From assembly GCA_029974875.1 (NCBI GenBank), contig JARKQP010000127.1, forward strand, positions 1 to 26,390: a stretch of 26,390 nucleotides of DNA. Direction: 5' to 3'. Below the pieces are notes generated by a model. That model was given only the letters and a program-made list of their open reading frames with translations. It was not told the DNA's origin and did no database searches. The position numbers and the translations under genes were made by a program. Of this stretch, positions 1 through 8,324 are shown piece by piece. The stretch comes from Mobilitalea sp. GTDB taxonomy: Bacteria; Bacillota_A; Clostridia; Lachnospirales; Lachnospiraceae. Each line of letters starts with the position of its first letter. Position 1 is the stretch's first letter.

Positions 1-192
1 GAGTTAGAAAAATTGAAGGAGCATTTTCGAAGGGAAGAGTTACCCCAAACGAGGGAAGACTTTGAATACCGGGCGACTTTGTTTCAGATATTAAAGGAAC
101 TTGAGTATTTCCTATGGATAAAAAGAAACTTTATAATAGAAATTAAAAGGAAGAATATTCAAGCTTATTGGAATGATACTCAATCAAAATGA
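1..192 (+). CDS. C-terminal fragment of an unidentified protein
   Basis: Frame 1 is open from the window edge to a TGA at 190-192, giving 63 residues. The start lies outside the window. The fragment is rich in Lys, Glu and Arg, looks helical, and has the patch LKELEYFLWIKRNF near its middle. I do not recognise the family. A strong hairpin terminator about 110 bp downstream is consistent with a real gene end. The frame could be open by chance, because the stretch is short and AT-rich, so confidence is moderate. Confidence 0.45.
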   Translation, partial: ELEKLKEHFRREELPQTREDFEYRATLFQILKELEYFLWIKRNFIIEIKRKNIQAYWNDTQSK

Positions 193-300
193 TAATACTA
201 ATAGTAATGCTACAAAATCCTTGTAAATTAATATCTCTTTAAGGAGTACCGATAAAATAATCCTATTAGTAGAATAAAATAAATAACTTGATCAAATAAT

Positions 301-335
301 AAAAAGAGGGAACTACTTTAGTAGTCCCTCTTTTT
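301..335 (+). terminator. Intrinsic terminator
   Basis: Arms 301-316 and 321-335 pair over about 15 bp with one bulged base and a 4-nt loop, ending in five T. A-rich and T-rich flanks mean it could work in both directions. It separates the left-edge gene from tepA. Confidence 0.8.
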
Positions 336-426
336 AACACGATATGGTTGAGCTTCATAGAAATGCTTAAATTAAAGATGAAATGGTTTATTTAGAAATC
401 ATTAAACTAGAAATGAGGGGCGCTAA

Positions 427-1275
427 ATGCAAAAAGATATATCAATGGAAAATGAAGAACAGAATAAGCTCTATCAGGATAATCCTCAGGACAGCCGGAA
501 AAAGAAGGATAACAATGGAAGTGAGCAGGAAACAAGATCCCAGGGAACAAATCCCCCAGAAGAAAGTTCCCAGGAACAGCAGGAAAAAGAAAAAGTAATT
601 AAAGAAAATGAAGACCTAAAGGATCAAAAAATTAGCGAATATGGTCAGACTGTCCTGGAAAACGGAAACAGGGAGCATAAAATACATTTATTATCAATCA
701 TCGGTGAGATCGAAGGCCATGAATGCCTCCCACAGCATAATAAAACAACAAAGTATGAACATGTATTGCCCCAGCTGGCTGCAATTGAAGACAGCAGTGA
801 GATTGACGGGCTGTTAATCTTAATTAATACTGTCGGGGGAGATGTGGAAGCCGGGCTGGCCATAGCTGAAATGATAGCCTCCCTCAGTAAGCCCACCGTA
901 ACCCTGGTTCTTGGAGGCTCCCATTCGATTGGCGTCCCCTTGGCGGTTTCTGCTAATTACAGCTATATCGTCCCGACAGCGACGATGATCATCCATCCGG
1001 TACGCATGAACGGTACCGTAATCGGGGTGACACAGACCTTTGAGTATTTTGAAAAAATCCAGGATCGGATTATTAATTTTGTCGTCTCCCATTCCAGTAT
1101 AGATTATAGCAGCTTCAAGAATCTGATGCTGGATACAAGCCAGCTGGCAAAGGACGTCGGATCCATCCTTGTAGGCTCGGAAACAGTTCAAAAGGGTATT
1201 ATAAATGAAGTGGGTGGTATCAAGGAAGCGCTGCGGAAAATCAATGAAATGATTGATGAAAAAAAAGGAGAGTGA
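427..1275 (+). CDS. tepA: ClpP-like translocation-enhancing serine protease TepA
   Basis: The 282-residue protein belongs to the ClpP/crotonase-fold protease family, TepA/YmfB subgroup, implicated in Bacillus in processing linked to protein secretion. Residues 1-75 form a charged, Gln/Glu/Lys-rich, probably disordered extension, and the ClpP-like core runs from about 85 to 275. The nucleophile is probably Ser167 in GGSHSIG, the histidine His190 in MIIHPVR, and a candidate acid Asp243 in AKDVGS. The start is supported by a GAGGGG site about 7 nt upstream. It lies directly before a YlzJ-like gene and near an FtsK/SpoIIIE gene, the same order as in Bacillus, which strengthens the name. Proteolytic substrates are unknown. 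The long hydrophilic N-terminus is the main unusual point. Confidence 0.88.
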   Translation: MQKDISMENEEQNKLYQDNPQDSRKKKDNNGSEQETRSQGTNPPEESSQEQQEKEKVIKENEDLKDQKISEYGQTVLENGNREHKIHLLSIIGEIEGHECLPQHNKTTKYEHVLPQLAAIEDSSEIDGLLILINTVGGDVEAGLAIAEMIASLSKPTVTLVLGGSHSIGVPLAVSANYSYIVPTATMIIHPVRMNGTVIGVTQTFEYFEKIQDRIINFVVSHSSIDYSSFKNLMLDTSQLAKDVGSILVGSETVQKGIINEVGGIKEALRKINEMIDEKKGE

Positions 1276-1282
1276 TACTGCC

Positions 1283-1567
1283 ATGCTATATACAGTCAGA
1301 CCGTTAGAACGGATCTATGCAGACCCAAGTACCTTCCGTCCGGCCCGGAAGGAGGCCGGGAAGAGTGTAAGCTATGGGGTTACTAATTCAGGGGAGCAGA
1401 ACGGCCCGGAGTATCGGGAGGTAATATTGCCAAATGGCAGGATAATAACACGCCGTGAAGGAGAAGGCTTTGTTGTTGAGCGGATCAATTCTACGGATAT
1501 GAAGGACTACCTGAACACCGACTATGCACCTGGAAAGAGCTATAAGGAACAGGGCGGATATAAGTAG
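1283..1567 (+). CDS. YlzJ-like small protein
   Basis: A 94-residue protein beginning MLYTVRPLERIYADP, resembling the short YlzJ-like family that sits between tepA and spoIIIE in Bacillus. An in-frame ATG at 1253 lies inside tepA and has no ribosome site of its own. The ATG at 1283 follows AAAAGGAG by about 12 nt and sits 7 nt after the tepA stop, so I chose it. The middle has an LPNGRIITRREGEGFVVERI stretch, which looks like a beta-rich segment. It has no signal peptide or membrane helix. Function is unknown. Translational coupling with tepA is likely from the spacing. The family call rests on the N-terminus and gene order. Confidence 0.72.
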   Translation: MLYTVRPLERIYADPSTFRPARKEAGKSVSYGVTNSGEQNGPEYREVILPNGRIITRREGEGFVVERINSTDMKDYLNTDYAPGKSYKEQGGYK

Positions 1568-1610
1568 GGAGTGCGGATGAGGAATATGAATAAATGACAA
1601 TGAATAGTTA

Positions 1611-1645
1611 GGCCCGTCTAAACAGTATGGACGGGCTTTCCTTTT
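1611..1645 (+). terminator. Intrinsic terminator after the tepA-ylzJ pair
   Basis: GCCCGTC at 1612-1618 pairs with GACGGGC at 1630-1636, loop 11 nt, followed by the T-rich TTTCCTTTTG. It closes the tepA-ylzJ unit. Confidence 0.75.
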
Positions 1646-1655
1646 GTGGATCTGG

Positions 1656-1712
1656 TACAGCGGTCCACAAATAACCGGTTATATTTCTACGGGTTATTTA
1701 TGGACCGCTGTA
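1656..1712. repeat. 21-bp inverted repeat between ylzJ-like gene and uppP
   Basis: Arms 1656-1676 and 1692-1712 are complementary at 20 of 21 positions around a 15-nt spacer. It follows a complete terminator only about 20 nt away and has no T-run of its own, so a second simple terminator is not the obvious reading. It lies about 40 bp upstream of the predicted uppP promoter. It may be an operator, an RNA structure or a miniature element remnant. Confidence 0.8.
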
Positions 1713-1751
1713 TTAGGTAGAAATGCATCGATTTGGCGGGCGAAGTTTGAC

Positions 1752-1780
1752 TTGCATATCATTTTTAATAAAGGTATAAT
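1752..1780 (+). promoter_or_regulatory. Predicted sigma-A promoter of uppP
   Basis: TTGCAT at 1752-1757 and TATAAT at 1775-1780 are 17 bp apart. Transcription would start near 1787, giving a leader of about 200 nt before uppP. Confidence 0.65.
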
Positions 1781-1877
1781 GAGTTTTAGGAATGTTCTGG
1801 TAACAGGCATTAACCTAACCCGCAGCTGGCTGCAGGGCACGAAGGAAGAGGTTATTCCAAATTACATAATAAGAGCA

Positions 1878-1925
1878 CTCCCGGAAACTCCCTTGTATGT
1901 AACTTTTTGGCTGATGTTTCGGGAG
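1878..1925 (+). other. Hairpin in the uppP leader
   Basis: CTCCCGGAAAC at 1878-1888 pairs with GTTTCGGGAG at 1916-1925 over 10 bp with one bulged G. An 8-nt direct repeat GAGCACTC overlaps both arms (1873-1880 and 1923-1930). No T-run follows. It may be a leader structure, but no known riboswitch class was recognised. Confidence 0.4.
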
Positions 1926-1989
1926 CACTCAATAAGAGGTCTGTTCAAGGCTTGGAGCAAATATCAAACACGGAAAGGCGTGGAACGGG

Positions 1990-2859
1990 ATGGACTTATT
2001 AAATGCAATTATTATGGGCATTGTACAAGGGATAGCGGAATTTTTGCCAATCAGCAGTGACGGACATTTGGCATTAATGAGCAATATTTTACATATGAAT
2101 GCGGATACGGGCTTGCTATTCAATGTGATGCTGCATTTTGGGACGCTTGTGGCAGTCTGCATCGCATTTTGGAAGGATATTCTGGAGCTGATTTGTGAGG
2201 GCTTCAAGATTATTGGCGACGTTTTAGTCAATGTGGGACGTTTTATAAAGCACCCAGGTGCGCATAGGAGCAGCTATAAGCAGGTGATTTCAACCCCATA
2301 CCGCCGGTTTGTAATACTGGTGCTGATATCCACGGTTCCGACAGGGCTTATGGGCGTTATATTCAAGAACCTGATTGAAGGAATCAGCAACAATGTCTTA
2401 ATCACAGGTATCTGCCTGATCCTGACGGGGATATCGCTGGTTATAGCCGACCGGGCAAAAGCGGGAAAAAAGACTGAGGCAGATGCGGACTACGCGGATG
2501 CCGGGATCATAGGCGTAGCCCAGGGGCTGGCAATTTTACCGGGCTTATCAAGGTCAGGGTGTACGATTAGCGCATCCTTACTGCTGGGCTTTGACAGGAG
2601 CTTTGCGGTGAAATACTCCTTTATTATGTCGGTTCCGGCTATTTTAGGGGCAGTTGTACTGGAGGTAAAGGATTTCTCCATGGATATGGTAACACAGAAC
2701 CAGCTTATGAATTATCTGGTGGGAACTGTGGTAGCAGCAGCGGTAGGATTTTTTGCGATTAAAACCATGCTGGTTATCATACGCGGCAGGAGGTTTAAAT
2801 ATTTTGCTTATTACTGCTTTGCAGTAGGAGCAATTGCAATTGGCTGGGTTTTATTATAA
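1990..2859 (+). CDS. uppP: Undecaprenyl-diphosphate phosphatase (UppP/BacA)
   Basis: This 289-residue polytopic membrane enzyme removes a phosphate from undecaprenyl diphosphate, recycling the lipid carrier for peptidoglycan and wall polymers and giving bacitracin tolerance. The N-terminal family motif is intact: Q13 and E17 in GIVQGIAEFLP, then SSDGH with His26. The second motif LPGLSRSGCT supplies the conserved Arg. About seven to eight hydrophobic segments fit the family, as does the length. The position after the conserved Ser pair, often Thr or Ser, is Asp here. The start gives the canonical MDLLNAI opening, although its ribosome site is weak (GGAAAGGCG region). It has its own predicted promoter and a hairpin-containing leader, so its expression may be regulated. 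Confidence 0.94.
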   Translation: MDLLNAIIMGIVQGIAEFLPISSDGHLALMSNILHMNADTGLLFNVMLHFGTLVAVCIAFWKDILELICEGFKIIGDVLVNVGRFIKHPGAHRSSYKQVISTPYRRFVILVLISTVPTGLMGVIFKNLIEGISNNVLITGICLILTGISLVIADRAKAGKKTEADADYADAGIIGVAQGLAILPGLSRSGCTISASLLLGFDRSFAVKYSFIMSVPAILGAVVLEVKDFSMDMVTQNQLMNYLVGTVVAAAVGFFAIKTMLVIIRGRRFKYFAYYCFAVGAIAIGWVLL

Positions 2860-2899
2860 AATAATATAAAGGCTGAGGAATTAGTAATGCAGTAATCAG

Positions 2900-3021
2900 G
2901 TCCATGCCATTATTTTATGGCACTTTGTGTTATATGGGAGGCATGGACATAAGGATGACAGATGGAATAGTTTGCTGGTTCATCTGTCATTCAGGTAAAA
3001 GAGAAAATCCGCCTTAAGGCG
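2900..3021 (+). other. Series of hairpins in the uppP-ftsK gap
   Basis: Three inverted repeats lie in a row: GTCCATGCC 2900-2908 with GGCATGGAC 2940-2948, ATGACAGATG 2955-2964 with CATCTGTCAT 2981-2990 (10 bp, perfect), and the palindrome CGCCTTAAGGCG at 3010-3021. None has a clear T-run, although an inner GCCAT/ATGGC pair at 2906-2920 could compete with the first stem. They lie just before the ftsK ribosome site and may form a structured leader. Confidence 0.55.
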
Positions 3022-3044
3022 CATTAGGGAGGAAAGTGTAACAA

Positions 3045-5657
3045 ATGGCTTCCAAACAAACTAGGAAAAAAAATTCAAATACACGGAAGAAACGAAATAG
3101 CAGGCAAGCACAGGCGAGGGTGAGGGAAAATGGAGCCTTACAGGATGAGATTATTCTTATCATAGCGCTGGTGATCTCGATCCTGTTGTTTTTAAGTAAT
3201 TTAGATTTATCCGGGATAGTCGGAAAATATATCAGCAGCTTTTTCTTTGGAATGATCGGACTGGAGACTTACATCTTGCCCTTTATTCTTTTTTTTCTGA
3301 CGGCTTTTTATCTGTCAAACCTGGGAAACCGCAGGGCATTGACCAAAATTATAAGTGCAGTGGTATTTTTTCTTGCACTTGCCGCATTTATTGAATTACT
3401 GACCAACCCATATGATGGGGAGAGGAAATTTTTCGATTATTATTTGAGGGCCAGTGAGCATCGGAATGGCGGCGGGATATTTGGTGGGATTTTGGTGCTC
3501 ATCTTCTGTAAATTATTCGAGGAGATAGCAACCTATATTATATTAATTGCAATCATGGTTATCTCGGTTGTCGTCATATCAGGAAAGGCAATCCTATCCT
3601 ATATTGCGAAAAAGAGTAAGGCATCCTTGAATGAAAGGATGGAGTACCAGAGGCTGAGAAGGGAGCAGCTGGAAGCGGAAGGTGGCTTAAGTGATACCGG
3701 ACGCAGGCCTCCGAAGACCTTCCTACTGGATAAGTCGGTCCAGGACACCCAGGCTGCCGCAAAAGCGCAGCAGTCCCTAAAGAACCCCAAAGGGGCTTTC
3801 GCTGAACAGGAAGAGGATACGAATCCAAGGGGAAGAAAAATAAAAAAACCGAGGAGTATGGAAGAAGAGGCGCTCCCGGTGCTGGATTTCCATCATTTGT
3901 TTGAGGAAGAAAAAGAACCTGCATTTGAAAAGCAGGAGGCTGTAACTACATACGAAGAAGAACTCCGCAATAAATTCGGACATTCAGTGCAAAACGAGGA
4001 TGTACCGGAGCTGGAACAGGAAGCGATGCGGGAGATGGTATCTGAAGCTATACCGGAAATGCCGCAGTCGCCCCAGATGGATGGGTCTTCGGAAACGGAA
4101 ACTACGCAAGTAGAAAGAAAACCGCATGATAGGGAGAATGGATCTACGGATGTAGAAAAGCTTGAGATTTCACAGGAGACACAGCAAAAGGAATATATCT
4201 TTCCGTCACCGAGGCTGCTGAGCGCCCCTAAGAATAAGAGCGGCAAGGGCGGAATGACGGAGAAGGATTTAAAGGATACGGCAATGAAGCTGCAGACCAC
4301 CTTGGACAGCTTCGGTGTGCATGTGACGGTTACAAATGCAAGTGTGGGACCGGCAGTTACGAGGTATGAGCTCCAGCCGGAGCAGGGAGTGAAGGTCAGC
4401 AGGATCACAAGCCTTGCCGACGATATCAAGCTGAACCTGGCGGCCTCAGAAATCCGTATCGAGGCTCCGATTCCGGGAAAGGCAGCCGTCGGCATCGAAG
4501 TGCCGAACAAAGAAAATACCACGGTATCCTTCCGTGATTTAATTGAGAGCAGGGAATTTACGGACAGCAAGTCAAACATTGCCTTTGCCGTGGGTAAGGA
4601 CATTGGCGGACAGACCGTTGTAACGGATATCGCTAAAATGCCCCATATGCTCATTGCAGGCGCAACCGGTTCAGGTAAATCCGTATGTATCAATACCTTA
4701 ATCATGAGTATTTTATATAGATCAAAGCCCTCCGATGTCCGCATGATCATGGTGGATCCGAAGGTAGTGGAGCTGAATGTATACAATGGAATCCCCCACC
4801 TTTTAATTCCTGTCGTGACAGATCCGAAAAAGGCTTCCGCCGCACTTAATTGGGCAGTGGTTGAGATGACGGAACGGTATAAAAAGTTCGCGGATGTAGG
4901 GGCGAAGGATTTAAAAAGCTATAACGATAAGGTGGCTAAGGTAGAGCACCTGCAGGATGAAAGCGTCCAGAAGCTTCCGCAGATTGTCATAATCATAGAC
5001 GAGCTGGCTGACCTTATGATGGTGGCTCCTGGTGAGGTCGAGGATGCGATCTGCCGTCTGGCCCAGCTGGCCAGGGCTGCAGGCATCCATCTGGTGATCG
5101 CTACCCAAAGGCCTTCTGTTAACGTAATTACCGGCTTGATTAAGGCAAATATCCCATCAAGAATCGCCTTTGCCGTTTCTTCCCAGATTGATTCCCGTAC
5201 CATCCTGGATGGTTCAGGCGCTGAGAAGCTGTTGGGCAAGGGGGATATGCTGTTCTTCCCTGCCGGTTATCCTAAGCCGGTCCGTATTCAGGGAGCCTTC
5301 GTCAGTGATAAGGAAGTGGCGGCAGTAGTCGACTTTTTAAAGCAGAACAATACGCAGGCAAGCTACAGTGATGATATCCATGAGAAAATCAATAATGCAA
5401 AGGCCGGGGAAGGTGCCCTGCAAGGCGGTGGCGACGACCGGGATGAATATTTCACGGAAGCAGGTAAGTTTATCATCGATAAGGACAAGGCCTCCATCGG
5501 CATGCTGCAAAGGGTCTATAAAATCGGCTTTAACCGTGCGGCCAGGATCATGGACCAGCTGGCAGAGGCAGGGGTAGTAGGGCCGGAGGAAGGAACCAAG
5601 CCAAGAAAGGTTCTTATGTCCTTGGAACAATTTGAACAGTATCTTGAAGAATATTGA
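3045..5657 (+). CDS. ftsK: DNA translocase FtsK/SpoIIIE
   Basis: A septum-anchored, ATP-driven DNA pump that moves chromosomal DNA through the closing division or sporulation septum. The 870 residues show a basic N-terminal tail, about four membrane segments between residues 35 and 180, and a hydrophilic acidic linker to about 395. The alpha/beta motor has Walker A GATGSGKS at 539-546 and Walker [11 protein letters not shown] near 648-657. A C-terminal gamma winged-helix domain (from about 800, with [19 protein letters not shown]) reads polar DNA guide sequences. A GGGAGGAAAG site precedes the ATG. Length suits the SpoIIIE/SftA range, and the membrane segments favour SpoIIIE/FtsK over soluble SftA. 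Proximity to tepA/ylzJ-like genes favours the SpoIIIE orthologue; I use the generic symbol. Confidence 0.95.
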   Translation: MASKQTRKKNSNTRKKRNSRQAQARVRENGALQDEIILIIALVISILLFLSNLDLSGIVGKYISSFFFGMIGLETYILPFILFFLTAFYLSNLGNRRALTKIISAVVFFLALAAFIELLTNPYDGERKFFDYYLRASEHRNGGGIFGGILVLIFCKLFEEIATYIILIAIMVISVVVISGKAILSYIAKKSKASLNERMEYQRLRREQLEAEGGLSDTGRRPPKTFLLDKSVQDTQAAAKAQQSLKNPKGAFAEQEEDTNPRGRKIKKPRSMEEEALPVLDFHHLFEEEKEPAFEKQEAVTTYEEELRNKFGHSVQNEDVPELEQEAMREMVSEAIPEMPQSPQMDGSSETETTQVERKPHDRENGSTDVEKLEISQETQQKEYIFPSPRLLSAPKNKSGKGGMTEKDLKDTAMKLQTTLDSFGVHVTVTNASVGPAVTRYELQPEQGVKVSRITSLADDIKLNLAASEIRIEAPIPGKAAVGIEVPNKENTTVSFRDLIESREFTDSKSNIAFAVGKDIGGQTVVTDIAKMPHMLIAGATGSGKSVCINTLIMSILYRSKPSDVRMIMVDPKVVELNVYNGIPHLLIPVVTDPKKASAALNWAVVEMTERYKKFADVGAKDLKSYNDKVAKVEHLQDESVQKLPQIVIIIDELADLMMVAPGEVEDAICRLAQLARAAGIHLVIATQRPSVNVITGLIKANIPSRIAFAVSSQIDSRTILDGSGAEKLLGKGDMLFFPAGYPKPVRIQGAFVSDKEVAAVVDFLKQNNTQASYSDDIHEKINNAKAGEGALQGGGDDRDEYFTEAGKFIIDKDKASIGMLQRVYKIGFNRAARIMDQLAEAGVVGPEEGTKPRKVLMSLEQFEQYLEEY

Positions 5658-5751
5658 TCGGGATGGATAGCATAGCTTGATGAGATAGGTGATTTAGTTT
5701 GATGCTATAGGCAGCGTATTTTGATACAATTGGCTTAATAGGATGGGTGGC

Positions 5752-6627
5752 ATGAAGGGAATACTGGTTGTTAATGAGTTTTTACGTTTGAATAAGTTTA
5801 ATGAGATCCACGAATGGCTGGTTACGGCAGCTAAGAAGCAGGGCGTAAGCCTGCAGATTAGGACAAATGCGGAGCTTTTGATTGATATTCCCATAGGCAG
5901 GAAGGATATCGGGGCAGATTTTATTCTGTTCCTGGATAAGGACGTAAAGCTGGCCTATTATTTGGAGCAATTAGGCTATCCGGTGTTTAACTCTTCAAAA
6001 GCAATTGGGATCTGCGATGATAAGGCGCTGACACATTTGACCTTGATGAATGCAGGGATACCGATGCCAAGAACAAGGATCGCCCCTATGACCTTTGACA
6101 ATATCGGCTACACGAACTACGCATTTTTAATGGAAATAGCGGGAAGCCTGGGCTTTCCAATGGTGGTCAAGGAAAGCTTCGGATCCTTTGGCCAGCAGGT
6201 ATACCTGGTAACTGATTATGAGGATTTGCTTTTGCGGGTTCAGCAGTGTGGGACAAGGCCGCTGATTTTCCAAGAGTTTATCCGAAGCAGTGAAGGAAGG
6301 GACATCCGTTTACAGGTCGTCGGTGACCGTGTCATTGCCAGTATGTACCGGTATTCGGAAAATGGGGATTTCCGTGCAAATGTGACGAACGGCGGGAGGA
6401 TGAAGAGGTATGAGCCGACGCCGGAGCAATGTGAGCTGGCTCTTCGGTGCTGTCAGGTCATCGGTCTGGATTTTGCCGGTGTGGACATGTTATTCGGTGA
6501 GAAGGAAGAGCCCATCGTTTGCGAGGTCAATTCGAATGCCCATTTTAAAAATATTTTTGACTGTACCGGGGTTAATGCGGCGGATGCCATAATTTCATAT
6601 ATTATATATACCATAAGTAAACGTTAA
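5752..6627 (+). CDS. RimK-type ATP-grasp ligase (first of a pair)
   Basis: A 291-residue ATP-grasp enzyme of the RimK / glutathione-synthase-like group, which joins a carboxylate to an amine through an acyl-phosphate. ATP-grasp features in order: a ligand-binding N-domain, the glycine-rich loop KESFGSFGQQVYLV, the nucleotide site around FQEFIRSSEGRDIRLQVV, and the Mg-binding end CEVNSNAHFK. In-frame ATGs occur at 5743 and 5752. The second has GGGTGG just upstream, while the first abuts its only AGG, so 5752 is preferred. The substrate is not evident; RimK-type enzymes add glutamate or other amino acids to proteins, cofactors or peptides. A second ATP-grasp gene follows after 33 bp, probably in one transcript. 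No partner such as a peptide precursor was seen. Confidence 0.83.
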   Translation: MKGILVVNEFLRLNKFNEIHEWLVTAAKKQGVSLQIRTNAELLIDIPIGRKDIGADFILFLDKDVKLAYYLEQLGYPVFNSSKAIGICDDKALTHLTLMNAGIPMPRTRIAPMTFDNIGYTNYAFLMEIAGSLGFPMVVKESFGSFGQQVYLVTDYEDLLLRVQQCGTRPLIFQEFIRSSEGRDIRLQVVGDRVIASMYRYSENGDFRANVTNGGRMKRYEPTPEQCELALRCCQVIGLDFAGVDMLFGEKEEPIVCEVNSNAHFKNIFDCTGVNAADAIISYIIYTISKR

Positions 6628-6660
6628 TGTATTAACATAAATTCAGGGGGAGGCGTTTTT

Positions 6661-7590
6661 ATGCTTGCATGGATGGTATACTTTCGGGAAGCGGCTATTT
6701 ATAACAAAAAGTACATTAGCTTCTATATCGAGGAAGGCATCAGGCTGGGGGTGGAAGTAAAGCTGATACTTGTGGAAGAGCTGGAATTTGGGGTCAGGAA
6801 CAACCGGTGGTTTATCAGATACCAAAAGGAAGAGGCGGAGTATCCTGACTTTGTCATAAACCGGGCTACTTATCCCCTGCTCAGCAGACAGTTTGAGCTG
6901 ATGGGAATTAAGGTATATAATAATTCCTTTATTTCCGAGATATGCAACGATAAGGCAAGAACCTACCAGTACCTGGCGAAAACAGGTATCACCATGGTGG
7001 ATTCAAGCTTTTACCGGAATTCCCAGGTAAAGGAGGTGCTGTCGCAGGTTGAGGCGCCGACGGTGATTAAATCCGTGGGAGGCCATGGCGGACAGCAGGT
7101 ATTTTTGGTGGAGCCTGAGGATGTGGTTTTTGATGAGCCGCATTCTGAATCAGAGGACGATATCGTGAATTTTAACAGCTTTAAAAATATAAGTAAGGTT
7201 ATGAGCGGCCTGGAGTGCACGGATGTTGTGGTCCAGCCCCTGACTGGGGACAAGAACCAGGATCTGAGGGTCTATGTAATAGGAAGAGAAATTGTAGCGG
7301 CAGTGTTAAGGACGGCAAAGGAAGGCTTTAAGTCGAATTTCTCCCTGGGAGGGGAAGCCCAGCTATACGAGCTCTCGGAGCAGGAGAGGGAGATTGTCAG
7401 GATTATCATAAACCAATTTGAATTTGGGCTAGTCGGAATTGATTTTATCATCGGTAACCAGGGGGAATTGGTTTTTAACGAAATAGAAGACGTCGTCGGA
7501 TCCAGGATGCTGTACCGGTGTTCCGGGATTAATATTGTAGAGAAGTATTTAAGGCATATTTTAATGGAATTATTAGAAAATGAAGAATAA
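6661..7590 (+). CDS. RimK/glutathione-synthase-type ATP-grasp ligase (second of a pair)
   Basis: The 309-residue protein has the same fold signature as its upstream neighbour but is clearly diverged. The glycine-rich loop is IKSVGGHGGQQVFLV, the nucleotide/phosphate region VQPLTGDKNQDLRVYV, and the metal-binding end is FNEIEDVVGSRM rather than the usual E-V-N-x-x-P form. The start has GGGGGAGG about 8 nt upstream. The N-terminal domain (Y-F-R-E-A-A-I-Y-N, then I-N-R-A-T-Y-P) resembles those of amino-acid ligases. With the preceding gene it probably forms a two-step or alternative-substrate ligase pair. Product and substrate cannot be read from the sequence. No clear terminator follows; instead the left arm of a 52-bp inverted repeat starts 21 bp after the stop. 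Confidence 0.8.
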   Translation: MLAWMVYFREAAIYNKKYISFYIEEGIRLGVEVKLILVEELEFGVRNNRWFIRYQKEEAEYPDFVINRATYPLLSRQFELMGIKVYNNSFISEICNDKARTYQYLAKTGITMVDSSFYRNSQVKEVLSQVEAPTVIKSVGGHGGQQVFLVEPEDVVFDEPHSESEDDIVNFNSFKNISKVMSGLECTDVVVQPLTGDKNQDLRVYVIGREIVAAVLRTAKEGFKSNFSLGGEAQLYELSEQEREIVRIIINQFEFGLVGIDFIIGNQGELVFNEIEDVVGSRMLYRCSGINIVEKYLRHILMELLENEE

Positions 7591-7610
7591 CAATAAAAAA
7601 TACTTGATAA

Positions 7611-7662
7611 CTGCCATTGAAAATAATTAGCCAGGTAATAAAATATTCTTCATATACCGAAT
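7611..7662. repeat. Left arm of a 52-bp inverted repeat flanking marR
   Basis: Positions 7611-7662 are the reverse complement of 8325-8376 at 47 of 52 positions with no gaps. The shared core includes CATTGAAAATAATTAGCCAG. The pair encloses the marR promoter and gene. Confidence 0.9.
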
Positions 7663-7670
7663 TAAAGTAC

Positions 7671-7699
7671 TTGACAATAAAATACTTCGGATGTAGAAT
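7671..7699 (+). promoter_or_regulatory. Sigma-A promoter of marR
   Basis: TTGACA at 7671-7676 (perfect -35) and TAGAAT at 7694-7699 are 17 bp apart, with a predicted start near 7706. The spacer contains the motif TACTTCGG. Confidence 0.8.
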
Positions 7700-7703
7700 T
7701 AAA

Positions 7704-7724
7704 TTACTTCGAAGCGAGAAGTAA
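7704..7724. promoter_or_regulatory. Probable MarR operator at the marR start site
   Basis: TTACTTC (7704-7710) and GAAGTAA (7718-7724) form a 7-bp dyad with a 7-nt spacer, overlapping the predicted transcription start. TACTTCG recurs at 7683, 7705 and 8307, with TACTTGA at 7601 and 7668. MarR proteins usually repress their own promoter through such dyads, so autoregulation is a fair inference. Confidence 0.5.
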
Positions 7725-7739
7725 AAAAGGGTGGACAAT

Positions 7740-8225
7740 ATGAATATAACAGAGGAACGTTTTGGGCAAGAGATAATTCAATATGCGGACCATATAAAGG
7801 AGCTGTTATCAGCGCAGATGTGGCAGAATGTCCTTCTGGACTGTTCCAAGAATGAACTGTTTATCCTATGGCTCCTGTTCCGCCAAAAAGAGGCAAATAT
7901 GACCCAGATAGCAGAATATATTAATGTGCCCTTAAATACGGCAACCGGGATAATCAACCGTATGGAAAAAAGAGAGCTGATAGTAAGGGAAAGGGATGCG
8001 CAGGATAAACGGGTCGTGATCATACGAATGGGTGAGAAGGGCTCCACACAGGTGCAGGCAGTCATTACAGAATTTACTTATTATGCTAAAAAGGTAGTGG
8101 AAGCATTTACTGAACAGGAGATGGAATTATTTTTTCGTATGCTCGGCAAGCTCTCTGATATTATGAGGGAGGAAAAAAGAAAAGAGGCGGAAAAGCCAAA
8201 GGTAGTAAAAATAACAATTGATTAG
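7740..8225 (+). CDS. MarR-family winged-helix transcriptional regulator
   Basis: A 161-residue dimeric winged-helix repressor typical of the MarR family. The recognition region is MTQIAEYINVPLNTATGIINRM, followed by the wing with the family signature RERDAQDKRVVIIRM. Helices at both ends should form the dimer interface. An upstream in-frame GTG at 7731 is possible, but AAGGGTGG sits just before the ATG at 7740, so that start is used. It has a consensus promoter with dyad sites on it. The ArsA-type operon begins 160 bp downstream in the same direction, so this protein probably controls itself and that operon. The inducer is unknown. The gene is enclosed by 52-bp inverted repeats. Confidence 0.9.
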   Translation: MNITEERFGQEIIQYADHIKELLSAQMWQNVLLDCSKNELFILWLLFRQKEANMTQIAEYINVPLNTATGIINRMEKRELIVRERDAQDKRVVIIRMGEKGSTQVQAVITEFTYYAKKVVEAFTEQEMELFFRMLGKLSDIMREEKRKEAEKPKVVKITID

Positions 8226-8260
8226 CAATCCGGCTATGCGTGGCCGCTGGAACGTCAGCA

Positions 8261-8293
8261 AAGGAATGTGGGAATGTAGCTATTACATTCCTT
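8261..8293 (+). other. Alternative hairpins after marR
   Basis: AAGGAATGT 8261-8269 can pair with ACATTCCTT 8285-8293, or GAATGTA 8272-8278 with TACATTC 8284-8290. The two stems share the right arm and exclude each other. No T-run follows, so termination between marR and the ArsA genes is not evident. Confidence 0.4.
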
Positions 8294-8324
8294 CTATTAA
8301 AACAAATACTTCGGCAAAAGAAAT

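Noticed and set aside
1974..1989. T-box-like sequence (AGGCGTGGAACGGG) before uppP
   Set aside because: It only loosely resembles the T-box antitermination motif, has no terminator beside it, and uppP is not an aminoacyl-tRNA-linked gene.
1644..2060. 138-codon open frame overlapping the uppP start
   Set aside because: It runs through the inverted repeat and promoter and overlaps uppP out of frame; no ribosome site or recognisable protein.
3893..4786. Long antisense open frame within ftsK
   Set aside because: It lies opposite well-conserved ftsK codons and has Ser/Pro/Phe-rich shadow composition.
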